Assembly: GCA_029260435.1 (NCBI GenBank)
Contig: JAJDDG010000001.1
Location: 1-35,352 of the forward strand
Reading direction: 5' to 3'
Length of the DNA: 35,352 nucleotides
Source: Phycisphaerales bacterium
Lineage (GTDB): Bacteria > Planctomycetota > Phycisphaerae > Phycisphaerales > UBA1924
Below, one piece after another: positions 7,335 to 15,679 of this stretch (positions are counted from its first letter, which is position 1; every line of letters starts with the position of its first letter). The position numbers and the translations under genes are program-made. The notes under the pieces were generated by a model, which was not told the DNA's origin, did not search any database, and worked only from the letters and a program-made list of their open reading frames with translations.

Positions 7335-8783
7335 ATGCCAGCTAGAATGTCATCGATGAGTACGGAAACGACCAACCCATCGGGCACGAACGCGCCGCCC
7401 GTTTATACGAACGTGCTGGACATGATCGGGCGCACGCCGATGCTCGAATTGCGGAAGCTCGACACGGGCAAGTGCCGGTTGTTCGGCAAGATGGAGCTGA
7501 TGAACCCGGCTGGCTCGATCAAGGACCGGATCGGGATGTCGATGATCGCTGCTGCGGAGGCGGACGGGCGTCTGGACCCGAACGCGACGGAGCGTCCGAC
7601 GATCATCGAGGCGACGGCGGGGAACACGGGGCTAGGTCTGGCGCTGGTGGCGGGGCAGCGGGGGTACAAGCTGATCGTGGTGGTGCCGGACAAGATGAGC
7701 CAGGAGAAGATCATGCACCTGCGCGCGATGGGCGCGGAGGTGCGTCTTGCGCGGTCGGACGTGACCAAGGGGCACCCGGACTACTACCAGGAGGTCGCGG
7801 CGAAGATCGCGGGGGAGACGCCGAACAGCCTGTTCATCAACCAGTTCTCCAACGAGGACAACACGCGGGCGCACTACGAGGGTACCGGCCCGGAGATCTG
7901 GGAGCAGCTGGGCGGGAAGGTGGACGCGGTTGTAGTGGGTGTGGGTTCGGGCGGGACGCTCTCGGGGCTCGGGCGGTATTTGCGCGAGAAGAACCCGGGT
8001 GTGAAGATCATCCTCGCGGACCCGACGGGTTCGATCCTGACGCCGCTCGTGAATGAGGGGAAAAAGATCGAGGCGGGGTCGTGGCTGATCGAGGGGATGG
8101 GCGAGGATTTCGTGCCGGATATCTGCGATCTGGAACTTGTGGACGAGGCGATCTGGGTGGACGACGCGGATTCGTTTCTCGCGGCGCGCGAGCTGCTGGA
8201 GAAAGAGGGCGTGTTGGCGGGATCGAGCACGGGGTGTCTGGTCGCGGCGGCGGCGCGGTGGTGCAGGGCGCAGGACAGGGAGCTGAATGTTGTCACGCTG
8301 ATCTGCGACAACGGCGCGAAGTATCTCTCGAAGATGTTCAACGATTTCTGGATGATCGACAACGGGTTCATACAGCGCGAGAAGCGCAACGACCTGCGCG
8401 ACCTGATCGCACGGCGCCACAGGCGCAACGAGGACTTCACGCTCACCGAGGACGAGCCGGTGCAGACCGCGATCAAGCGGATGCAGCTGTACGGGATCTC
8501 GCAGATGGTTGCGATGGATGTTCGCGGGAAGCTGGCGGGGATCATCGATGAGTCGGACGTGCTGCTGGCGGTGGCGGAGGACGCGGGGGCGTTCACCAAG
8601 CCGGTGAGTGAGTTCATGACAAGGCGGCTTGAGACGATCGCGCCGGATGCGAAGGCGGAAGAATTGATGCCGATTTTCCGGGCGGATCGGGTGGCGATCG
8701 TGATGGGCGAGGACGGGACGTACTACGGGTTGATCACGAAGATCGATCTGATCAACTACCTGCGGTCGAAGCTGGCGCAGTGA
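7335..8783 (+). CDS. cbs: Cystathionine beta-synthase with C-terminal CBS domain pair
   Basis: Condenses serine and homocysteine to cystathionine, the first step of reverse transsulfuration. The PLP fold (about residues 25-340) has the Schiff-base lysine Lys63 in NPAGSIKDR, the substrate loop EATAGNTG, and the phosphate-binding loop GVGSGGTLSG. Residues about 360-482 hold two CBS motifs (ending TKIDLINYLRSKLAQ), probably binding an adenosyl ligand such as AdoMet. There is no N-terminal haem domain, as in other bacterial forms. GGGAGG lies 7 bases before ATG 7335; a TAGAAT box 7 bases before the in-frame ATG at 7356 could give a second, shorter start. A cysteine synthase lacking regulation is less likely because of the CBS pair and the neighbouring lyase. 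Confidence 0.92.
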   Translation: MPARMSSMSTETTNPSGTNAPPVYTNVLDMIGRTPMLELRKLDTGKCRLFGKMELMNPAGSIKDRIGMSMIAAAEADGRLDPNATERPTIIEATAGNTGLGLALVAGQRGYKLIVVVPDKMSQEKIMHLRAMGAEVRLARSDVTKGHPDYYQEVAAKIAGETPNSLFINQFSNEDNTRAHYEGTGPEIWEQLGGKVDAVVVGVGSGGTLSGLGRYLREKNPGVKIILADPTGSILTPLVNEGKKIEAGSWLIEGMGEDFVPDICDLELVDEAIWVDDADSFLAARELLEKEGVLAGSSTGCLVAAAARWCRAQDRELNVVTLICDNGAKYLSKMFNDFWMIDNGFIQREKRNDLRDLIARRHRRNEDFTLTEDEPVQTAIKRMQLYGISQMVAMDVRGKLAGIIDESDVLLAVAEDAGAFTKPVSEFMTRRLETIAPDAKAEELMPIFRADRVAIVMGEDGTYYGLITKIDLINYLRSKLAQ

Positions 8784-8808
8784 TTTCGAACACGAGAGGC
8801 GTTTTGTT

Positions 8809-10041
8809 ATGGACAAGAACAAGCACAAGATCGGGACGAAAGTCATCCACGCGGGACAATCGCCCGAGCCCATCACCGGCGCGGTGATGCCGCCGATCTT
8901 CACGACGTCTACGTATGTGCAGCCCTCGCCCGGGCAGCACACCGGGTTCGAGTACACGCGGGCGCAGAACCCGACACGGTTTGCGCTCGAGCGCATGGTC
9001 GCGGGGCTCGAGGGTTCCGGGCTGAGCGCGGAGCAGGACGAGACGAACGGCGGGTTCGCGTTTGCCTCCGGGCTCGCGGCGATGGCGACGGTGCTCGAGC
9101 TGTTCGAGGCGGGTTCGCGCGTGCTGGCGATGGACGATCTGTACGGCGGGTCGGGGCGGCTGTTTTCCAAGGTCCGGGCGCACTCGCAGGCGCTGGACGT
9201 GGTGCGCGCGGATCTGAGCGACGCGGATGCGCTGCGGGCGAATATGACGGCGGACACGAAGCTGGTGTGGGTCGAGACGCCGACCAACCCGATGATGAAG
9301 ATCGCCGACCTCGGCGTGATCGCTAAGATCTGCAAAGAGATCAACCCGGGCGTGGTGCTCGCGTGCGACAACACGTTCGCCTCGCCGATCAACCAGCGCC
9401 CGTTTGAGTATGGCTTTGATATCTCGATGCACTCAACGACGAAGTATCTCAACGGGCACTCGGACGCGATCGGCGGCGTGCTGATCACGAACGACGCGGA
9501 GCTCGCGCAGCAACTCCGCTTCCTGCAGATGGCGGTCGGTTCGGTGATGTCGCCCTTTGATGCGTACCTGGTGTTGCGCGGGATCAAGACGCTGGATGTG
9601 CGCATGGCGCGGCACAACGAGACGGGGTTGAAGATCGCGGGGTGGCTCGAAACGCACGAGCAGGTCGAGAAGGTGATCTACCCGGGGCTGACTTCTTACC
9701 CGCAGCACGCGCTGGCGAAACAGCAGATGAGCGGGTTCACGGGGATGGTGTCGTTCACGATCAAGGGCGGGCTCGACGCGGCAAAGGCGATGCTGGAAAC
9801 GGTGCGTTTGTTCGCGCTCGCGGAGAGCCTCGGCGGGGTGGAATCGCTCATCGAGCATCCGGCGATCATGACGCACGCGAGCGTGCCGGCGGAGATGCGC
9901 GAGCAACTCGGGATCACCGATGGGCTGATCCGGCTGTCTTGCGGGATCGAGGACGCGGATGATCTGATCGCGGATCTCGATCAGGCGCTGGCGGTTGGGG
10001 CGAGGGCGGGTGTGGACTCCGGCGCGGCGGCGAAGGCCTGA
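8809..10041 (+). CDS. Cystathionine gamma-lyase / Cys-Met metabolism PLP enzyme
   Basis: A fold-type I PLP enzyme, 410 residues. Signatures are TKVIHAGQSPEP at the N-terminus, YTRAQNPTRFALE, FASGLAAMAT, WVETPTNPMMKIAD, and the cofactor lysine Lys212 in MHSTTKYLNGHSD, plus RLSCGIEDADDLIADL at the end. It lies 25 bases after cbs with AGAGG before its ATG, so the two form an operon that would convert homocysteine to cysteine. Sequence alone does not separate gamma-lyase from gamma-synthase in this family; the pairing with cbs favours the lyase. Confidence 0.88.
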   Translation: MDKNKHKIGTKVIHAGQSPEPITGAVMPPIFTTSTYVQPSPGQHTGFEYTRAQNPTRFALERMVAGLEGSGLSAEQDETNGGFAFASGLAAMATVLELFEAGSRVLAMDDLYGGSGRLFSKVRAHSQALDVVRADLSDADALRANMTADTKLVWVETPTNPMMKIADLGVIAKICKEINPGVVLACDNTFASPINQRPFEYGFDISMHSTTKYLNGHSDAIGGVLITNDAELAQQLRFLQMAVGSVMSPFDAYLVLRGIKTLDVRMARHNETGLKIAGWLETHEQVEKVIYPGLTSYPQHALAKQQMSGFTGMVSFTIKGGLDAAKAMLETVRLFALAESLGGVESLIEHPAIMTHASVPAEMREQLGITDGLIRLSCGIEDADDLIADLDQALAVGARAGVDSGAAAKA

Positions 10042-10046
10042 CGCAC

Positions 10047-10052
10047 TACCAT
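10047..10052 (+). promoter_or_regulatory. Possible -10 box of a leaderless thiD2E transcript
   Basis: TACCAT stands 7 bases before ATG 10060, in the 18-base gap after the cystathionine lyase gene. No Shine-Dalgarno site is present. At the usual -10 to +1 distance transcription would begin at or next to the ATG. No clear -35 element is seen. Confidence 0.35.
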
Positions 10053-10059
10053 TGGACGT

Positions 10060-11151
10060 ATGAACCGAGCGCATCTTCGGATTATTGATGCCAGCGCGAA
10101 CCGCGCGAGGGAAGGCTTGCGCGTGATGGAGGATGGTGCGCGGTTCCTTCTGGATGATCAGTCGCTGTGCGTGCGGATCAAGCGAGCGCGACACGATCTG
10201 GCATCGGCGCTGCAGGGTGTTCTTCACGACGCGATCCTTCAAAGGGATACGGGCGGTGATGTTGGGACATCGGTGACAACGCAGCAGGAGATGAGCCGCG
10301 CGGGGGGGCGGGGCGTGGTGGTTGCTGCGGGCAAGCGGGTGGGCGAGGCGCTGCGATCGATCGAGGAATGGTCGAAGCCCCCCCCACCCGCCAGCGGGCG
10401 TTCGGTTAGCGATGCGGTAGAGAAGATCCGGTACGCGGTGTACGACATCGAGCGGGATCTGGTGATCGCGATGGGGAGCGGGCGGGATGTACGGTGGAAG
10501 CTGATGGTGGTGATCACGGAAAAACTATGCACGCATCATTCGTGGGAGGAGGTGGCGAGGCTTGCGCTGGAGGGCGGTCAGGGTGGTGGGGCGGATTGTT
10601 TGCAGCTGCGCGAGAAGGAGATGGAGGGCGGGGAGCTGGTTGAGCGCGCCGGGCGGCTGGTCGAGATGGCGAGAGGGTTTGGCGCGCAGGTGATTATCAA
10701 TGACCGCGCGGATGTGGCGGTTGCAGCAGGCGCGGACGGTGTGCATGTGGGGCAGGGGGATCTATCTGTGCACGATGCGAGGAAGATCGTGGGGATGGAC
10801 CGGATTGTTGGGGTGTCCGCGACGAACATCGTGCAGGCGGAGCAAGCCCTGCGGGACGGCGCAGACTATTGCGGCGTGGGGCCGATGTTTGCGACGGATA
10901 CCAAGCGGTCGCCCGGCGGGCGGACGGACGGCTCGCTCGCGGGCCCGGGGTTCCTCCGCGAGTACATGGCGCACACGCCGGGGTTGCCATATCCGATCGC
11001 AATCGGTGGGATCAATGCTGAAAAAATCGGGCAACTCGGTAGTGGTGTGTACGGGGTTGCTGTCAGTTCGGCGGTTTGCGGCGCGGAGGGGCCGAGGGAG
11101 GTGTGCGAGAGTCTGTTGCACCAGTTGTGCGCGGAGAAGCAGGGTGTTTGA
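10060..11151 (+). CDS. thiE: ThiD2-ThiE fusion, thiamine-phosphate synthase
   Basis: A two-domain enzyme of thiamine synthesis. Residues 1 to about 135 match the N-terminal domain that precedes ThiE in several phyla (IIDASANRAREGLRVMEDGA), named ThiD2 and reported to act as a hydroxymethylpyrimidine-phosphate kinase. Residues about 147-363 are ThiE: QLREKEMEGGELVERA, INDRADVAVAAGADGVHVGQ, GVSAT, DYCGVGPMFATDTK and PIAIGGIN form the pyrophosphate and thiazole-phosphate site. ThiE joins HMP-PP with the thiazole phosphate. A proline run near residues 107-111 (encoded by a C-tract at 10379-10386) marks a flexible part of the first domain. No other thi gene is in the window. Confidence 0.92.
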   Translation: MNRAHLRIIDASANRAREGLRVMEDGARFLLDDQSLCVRIKRARHDLASALQGVLHDAILQRDTGGDVGTSVTTQQEMSRAGGRGVVVAAGKRVGEALRSIEEWSKPPPPASGRSVSDAVEKIRYAVYDIERDLVIAMGSGRDVRWKLMVVITEKLCTHHSWEEVARLALEGGQGGGADCLQLREKEMEGGELVERAGRLVEMARGFGAQVIINDRADVAVAAGADGVHVGQGDLSVHDARKIVGMDRIVGVSATNIVQAEQALRDGADYCGVGPMFATDTKRSPGGRTDGSLAGPGFLREYMAHTPGLPYPIAIGGINAEKIGQLGSGVYGVAVSSAVCGAEGPREVCESLLHQLCAEKQGV

Positions 11152-11201
11152 TGCAGCCCCCTCGGTGGGGGTGCCGATAGAGTGTGCTCAGGAGGCGACG
11201 C

Positions 11202-12425
11202 ATGGCTGTGACATTCAACGAGCGCACGCTCGACAACGGGCTGACGATCATCGGCGAGACGGACCCGAGCGCACACACGGCGGCGGTGGGGTTCTTCGTG
11301 AAGACCGGTGCGCGGGACGAGGAATCGGGCGTGATGGGCGTGAGCCATTTTCTTGAGCACATGATGTTCAAGGGGACAGACAAGCGCTCGGCGGATGATG
11401 TCAACCGCGAGTTCGACGAGATCGGGGCGAGCTACAACGCGTACACATCGAGCGAGATCACCTGTTTCTACGCGAGCGTGCTGCCCGAGGTGCTCCCTCA
11501 GGCGACGGATATTCTCGCGGATATCCTGCGCCCGGCGTTGCGCCAGGAAGATTTCGATACCGAGAAAAATGTGATCCTCGAAGAGATCGCGATGTACAAG
11601 GACTCGCCCTTCTGGGTGCTGTACGAGAAGGCGATGGAGGCGTACTACGCGGATCATCCGCTCGGGTACCGCGTGCTGGGCACGGACGACACGGTGGGCG
11701 ATCTTGGGCGCGACGCGATGCAGGCGTATTTCGATCACCGGTACAGCGCGGATAACACGGTTGTTTCTCTCGCGGGCAACGCGGATTTCGACACGGTGTG
11801 TGCGCAGGTGAGCGATTTGTGCGGCGGGTGGTCGCGGACGGGTGCGGTGCGCGACACAAAGCGCCCCGGCGCGAAGCCGAATGATCTGGTGATCGAGGAC
11901 GAGAACGTGGCGCGGGCGTACCTGTTGACGGTAGCGCCGGCGCCAGCGCTGGGCGACAACGAGCGGTACGCGGCGATGATGCTCGCTAAGGTGCTGGGCG
12001 ATCCGGATAATTCGCGTCTGCACTGGGCGCTGATCGACACGGGCATCGCGGAGGAGGCGCAGGCTTCCTACGACCCGCGGGACGGGTGCGGCGAATACTT
12101 TGTGTACGCGTCGGGCGAGCCGGAGCGTGCAGACGAGATCCAGTCGATTTTGGAGCGCGAGATCGACGGGCTGGTTGCATCGCTTACGGAGGATGATCTG
12201 GAGCGCCTTCGGAACAAGGTGGCGACGGGCGTGACGATCGCGGGCGAACGCCCCGGCGGGCGGATGCAGCGGATCGGGCGTCAGTGGACCTATCTCGGTG
12301 AGCACCTCACGCTCGAAGAGGAATTGGAGCGGATCAACGCGGTGACGCTGGGCGACCTTTGCTCACTGGCGGAGGCGTACCCGTTCCACCCGAGGACGCG
12401 CGCACGCCTGATCCCGAAGGGGTAG
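11202..12425 (+). CDS. M16 family zinc peptidase (insulinase/processing-peptidase type)
   Basis: A zinc metallopeptidase of 407 residues. The inverted zinc motif HFLEH is at residues 49-53, with the third ligand Glu127 in ILEEIAMYKD. The N-terminal M16 domain (about 10-160) and M16_C domain (about 165-350, with the R/Y segment PGGRMQRIGRQWTYLG near the end) are both present. There is no signal peptide, so it is probably cytosolic or exported in an unseen way. GGAGG six bases before ATG 11202 fixes the start; a GTG at 11184 in frame is less likely. Its stop is followed directly, with no base between, by the stop of the convergent gene. Confidence 0.9.
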   Translation: MAVTFNERTLDNGLTIIGETDPSAHTAAVGFFVKTGARDEESGVMGVSHFLEHMMFKGTDKRSADDVNREFDEIGASYNAYTSSEITCFYASVLPEVLPQATDILADILRPALRQEDFDTEKNVILEEIAMYKDSPFWVLYEKAMEAYYADHPLGYRVLGTDDTVGDLGRDAMQAYFDHRYSADNTVVSLAGNADFDTVCAQVSDLCGGWSRTGAVRDTKRPGAKPNDLVIEDENVARAYLLTVAPAPALGDNERYAAMMLAKVLGDPDNSRLHWALIDTGIAEEAQASYDPRDGCGEYFVYASGEPERADEIQSILEREIDGLVASLTEDDLERLRNKVATGVTIAGERPGGRMQRIGRQWTYLGEHLTLEEELERINAVTLGDLCSLAEAYPFHPRTRARLIPKG

Positions 12426-12938
12426 TTAATCGGTAGCGGGTTTAGCGTCAGGTTTGGCGTCGAGGGTTGTCCGGATGCGCTCGGTGACTTCTTGGGTGTG
12501 CTCGCGGGCGGCGGTCTGCGATTTGGTGAACTGCTTCCACAGCGCGGGGATGGAGAGCACCATGAGCGCGATGTAGACGATGGTGGTGTACTTCGCGACG
12601 AGGGTGCCCGGGAAATAGATGTCCATCATGGACTGCGTGAGCCAGACGCCGGGCCACGTCGCGAGGACGAACACGACGATCATGATTGTCGGCAGCTTGC
12701 GGAGCAGTCGGGTGGTGAGTTCGATCGACGAGCCGGAGTCTGCGGGGGTGATACGTCCGATCATGGCGTGGTCGTAGGGGTTGCCGAAGATCTGGAGGCG
12801 GAACGTCAGGTTATCGAGCTGATCGAACCCGGCGAGTTTTCCCTTGCGGGAGAGTTTGACGAGCGCGTTGAGCGCCTGCTCCGGCGGGAGGGAGGAGCGG
12901 AGTGTGACGCTCTGGTTCTCAGGCTTCTCTGGCTTCAC
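12426..12938 (-). CDS. Hypothetical two-helix membrane protein, 170 aa
   Basis: Not a family I can name. Residues 1 to about 75 are a soluble domain (SLPPEQALNALVKLSRKG, then beta-rich NLTFRLQIFGNPYDHAMIGRI). Two membrane helices follow at about 83-103 and 115-137, then a charged, helical tail of some 35 residues. It may be a small sensor or scaffold at the inner membrane, on topology alone. The start is a GTG at 12938, since the ATG two bases upstream is followed at once by a stop in its frame. The gene is divergent from the next one, with 118 bases between. Confidence 0.7.
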   Translation of the reverse strand: MKPEKPENQSVTLRSSLPPEQALNALVKLSRKGKLAGFDQLDNLTFRLQIFGNPYDHAMIGRITPADSGSSIELTTRLLRKLPTIMIVVFVLATWPGVWLTQSMMDIYFPGTLVAKYTTIVYIALMVLSIPALWKQFTKSQTAAREHTQEVTERIRTTLDAKPDAKPATD

Positions 12939-13056
12939 ATGATGCTCGCGAAAAGTACATATCGGATGGTGGAGCGGGAGCGGGAGGAGTCTATCTGATC
13001 GGTTCTGCGGTCACTGCGCTTTCGCCGGGCTGAGATTGGGGCAGTATTGCGGAAGC

Positions 13057-13482
13057 ATGAGTGTTGATGGGCCATACAGATTCACCGAGTCGCCCCTGCA
13101 GCCTGCTTTTCCGGACCTCCGCCCTCCCAAGCCGATTGATTGGGACGCGGACGTGCGGCGCGAGCGGACGCAGCAGGCGGGCAAGCGGTCGGACAAGCGC
13201 CGGGCGCTGATGGCTCAGGCGGACGAGCGGGCGCAGCGGGCATTGGAGGCGGCGGCGACAGAGGTGTACCGCCTGAAACTTGCGCAGCGGGACGTGCTCG
13301 ACGAGCGCGACGAGGCGCGAGATCTCATCCACATGTATCTGAGCAGCCGGAGCTCGCAACGACGCAGGGTCTGCGCGTGCTTCTCGACGGTGCTCTACGG
13401 GATCATCGGGGTGCTCGGGCTCGCGGCGGCGGTGACCGGGTTGCTCGTGTTGTGGATTACGAGCGGGTCGGGCGGCGGGTGA
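13057..13482 (+). CDS. Hypothetical coiled-coil protein with C-terminal membrane anchor
   Basis: About 141 residues, function unknown. The first 35 residues are Pro-rich, residues about 40-95 form a charged Ala/Glu/Arg helix likely to be a coiled coil (RALMAQADERAQRALEAAAT), and about 110-136 is a single hydrophobic helix at the C-terminus, so most of the protein should face the cytoplasm as in tail-anchored proteins. ATG 13057 is preceded by GGAAG; the frame continues 7 codons upstream but without a ribosome site. The 3' end overlaps the convergent squalene-hopene cyclase by 26 bases. Confidence 0.65.
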   Translation: MSVDGPYRFTESPLQPAFPDLRPPKPIDWDADVRRERTQQAGKRSDKRRALMAQADERAQRALEAAATEVYRLKLAQRDVLDERDEARDLIHMYLSSRSSQRRRVCACFSTVLYGIIGVLGLAAAVTGLLVLWITSGSGGG

Positions 13483-15565
13483 CGCGGGACAGATTCGTGA
13501 AGCGAGACAGGGCGATCAGCGGAAAATAATGTCGGTACAGGTGGTACCGCAGGTAGAACACGCGCGGGAACCCGGTTCCCGTGAAGGGCGCTTCGCGCCA
13601 TGCGCCCGCGGGCTCGGGCAGGATATGTTCCGGTGCATTAGCCGGGGCGTGCATATCCAACTGATGCTCCAACAGATACTCGATCCCTCGGATAACCGCG
13701 TTGTCGTTGGCTGCGCACTCGCCCAGGATATGCATCACCGAGAGCAGGCCCCACGCGGTCTGCGACGGGGTGGATTCGCCGCGACCGTGCAATGATTCGT
13801 CCTCGTAGGTGTCGCAGGATTCGCCCCACCCGCCGTCGTCATTTTGCGTTGAGCGGAGCCAGTCGAGGGTGCGTGCGAGGTACGTCGCGGTGCCGGTCTC
13901 GCCCGCTGCCGCGAGCCCGCCGGTCGCCTGCCATGTGCCGTATATGAAGTTCACACCCCAGCGTCCCCACCATGCTCCGGTGTCGCGTTGCTGCCCGCGG
14001 AGATAAGCGAGCGCGCTTCGGATTGTCGGATGGTTGGGCGACATGCCGCAGGTGATGAGCGCTTCGATGGTGCGCCCGGTGATATCGGCGCAGGAGGGGT
14101 CCTGCATCGCGTTGTGGTCGGCGAAGGGGACATGCTCCATCCATTCGCGGTGGGTTGTTCTATCGAAGGCGGCCCATCCGCCGTCGTCGTTCTGCATCGC
14201 GGTCATCCAGCGCACCCCCCGCGCCGCTGCCTGGTGGTATTTGGTGGACGTGCTCATCGGAGAGCCGGTCGCGCGCACGAGCGCTTTGCAGATCATGGCG
14301 GTGTCATCGACATCCGGGTACCAGTCGTTTTTATATTCGAATGCCCACGCTCCAGCGTCGCCGCCCGGGCCCATGCGCATCGACTGGTCTTCCGGGCGGA
14401 GGTTGCGGATCCAGTCGCCCACGTGCGATACCTCGTGGTCGAGGAGCCACTCGCAGAGTTTCTCGACGCGCGGGTTATTCTCGATCGTGTGCCCGGCTTC
14501 GGTGAGTGCGTACAGCGCGATGCCCGAATCCCAGACGGGCGAGAAGCAGGGCTGCATGCGGACGTGGTCGTCTTCTTCGACGATGAATCGGTCGAGCTGC
14601 TTCTCGGCTTCCACGAGGATCGGGTGGTCGCGGTCGCGCCCGAACGCCTGGTAGGCGATCTGGATGTAGACCATCGGCGGGAAGATCGCGCCGAGCCCGT
14701 CGGTTGTCGCGGGGTCGAGACGTTCGTCGAGCCATTCGACCGCCTTGGCGATCGCGTGCCCGCGCAGCGGCGAGAGATTTGTTTTGTCTACGAGTTTGAG
14801 CGCCTTGTCCACCTTCAGGAACAAACCGTCCCACGCCCACTCATCGCTCGGGGTCCGGCACAGACGCTCGCGTGCGCTCTGGTCGATGAACAGCTCGCCG
14901 ATCCCGAGGTGCGATGGCAGGCGGCGCACCGGGCGCAGCGCGGTGCAGATCGCCAGCGGGAGGATCATGGTGCGAGTCCAAGCGCTAACCTTGTCCAGAT
15001 GGAACGGGGAGAGGCGCGGGAGCAGCACGACCTCCGGCGGGATCGTCGGGCATGCGTCCCACGAGACCTGACCGAGGCACGCGAGGTAGAACATGGAGAA
15101 TGTGTTGATTTTTTCGGCACCGCCCAGCTCGAGGATGCGTTCTCTTGCGCGCACCATGTGCGGCGCATCGCGCTGATCGCCCAGCAGTTTCAGCGCGAGG
15201 TAGGCTTTGACGCACGCGGACAGGTCCGGCGACGAGCCCGGGTACTGCCCCCAAGTGCCGTCTTCGCGCTGGAGCATGCGCAGATACACGCCCATCTTGC
15301 GGAACCGCTCGCGGTCGTGCGGTGTGGCAGCGGGTGGGTCGAACTGCCCGAGCGCGGCTTTCATGAGGATGTATTCAGAGTTGAGGATCGAGTCGCCTTC
15401 GAGTTCGGCGCAGAAGTGCCCGTCGGCGTGCTGCTTGGAGAACAGCGCCTCGATAGAGCGCTCGACCGCGATATCAACACGCTCGTGGATCGGGAGCAGT
15501 TCTCCCGCGACGGGGCGATCTGTGGGCGGTGTGGCGGGGGGTGTGGCGGTGGTGGTCGGGGTCAT
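13457..15565 (-). CDS. shc: Squalene-hopene cyclase
   Basis: Cyclises squalene to hopene or hopanol, a monotopic membrane enzyme; 702 residues, usual length. The catalytic acid motif DVDDTA is at residues 418-423. Several QW repeats are visible: QREDGTWGQYPG in the N-terminal half, QNDDGGWAAFD and QNDDGGWGES in the C-terminal half. The C-terminus GTGFPRVFYLRYHLYRHYFP is typical of the family. The first 25 residues are Thr/Pro-rich and probably disordered; no good Shine-Dalgarno site precedes ATG 15565. It stands alone, without the hpn genes or squalene synthesis genes, and shares a 114-base divergent region with the FIST gene. Confidence 0.95.
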   Translation of the reverse strand: MTPTTTATPPATPPTDRPVAGELLPIHERVDIAVERSIEALFSKQHADGHFCAELEGDSILNSEYILMKAALGQFDPPAATPHDRERFRKMGVYLRMLQREDGTWGQYPGSSPDLSACVKAYLALKLLGDQRDAPHMVRARERILELGGAEKINTFSMFYLACLGQVSWDACPTIPPEVVLLPRLSPFHLDKVSAWTRTMILPLAICTALRPVRRLPSHLGIGELFIDQSARERLCRTPSDEWAWDGLFLKVDKALKLVDKTNLSPLRGHAIAKAVEWLDERLDPATTDGLGAIFPPMVYIQIAYQAFGRDRDHPILVEAEKQLDRFIVEEDDHVRMQPCFSPVWDSGIALYALTEAGHTIENNPRVEKLCEWLLDHEVSHVGDWIRNLRPEDQSMRMGPGGDAGAWAFEYKNDWYPDVDDTAMICKALVRATGSPMSTSTKYHQAAARGVRWMTAMQNDDGGWAAFDRTTHREWMEHVPFADHNAMQDPSCADITGRTIEALITCGMSPNHPTIRSALAYLRGQQRDTGAWWGRWGVNFIYGTWQATGGLAAAGETGTATYLARTLDWLRSTQNDDGGWGESCDTYEDESLHGRGESTPSQTAWGLLSVMHILGECAANDNAVIRGIEYLLEHQLDMHAPANAPEHILPEPAGAWREAPFTGTGFPRVFYLRYHLYRHYFPLIALSRFTNLSRVTRRPTRS

Positions 15566-15667
15566 CGGCGGCTCGCATTGTCCGAGAATTACAGGGGTCT
15601 ACGCGGGGCGAACGGTACTGAATCGGGCGGTTTGGCACAACGTGGTGTCTTTGGGGGGATCGGTGCG

Positions 15668-15673
15668 TAGGAT
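15668..15673 (+). promoter_or_regulatory. TAGGAT box six bases before the FIST gene start
   Basis: TAGGAT ends exactly 6 bases before ATG 15680, the spacing that puts transcription start at the A of the start codon. The same bases contain AGGA, which could equally be a Shine-Dalgarno site 8 bases from the ATG, so both readings are open. The identical arrangement occurs before glgP. Confidence 0.35.
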
Positions 15674-15679
15674 GAGAGC

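Noticed and set aside
7632-9617. A 661-codon open frame on - across cbs and the cystathionine lyase
   Set aside because: It spans two well-supported + genes and their gap; its Arg/His/Pro-rich sequence is that of a shadow frame.
13988-15670. A 560-codon open frame on + opposite squalene-hopene cyclase
   Set aside because: It is a mirror of a GC-rich gene: the - strand frame has QW repeats and DVDDTA, while the + frame has no domain and a composition typical of antisense frames.
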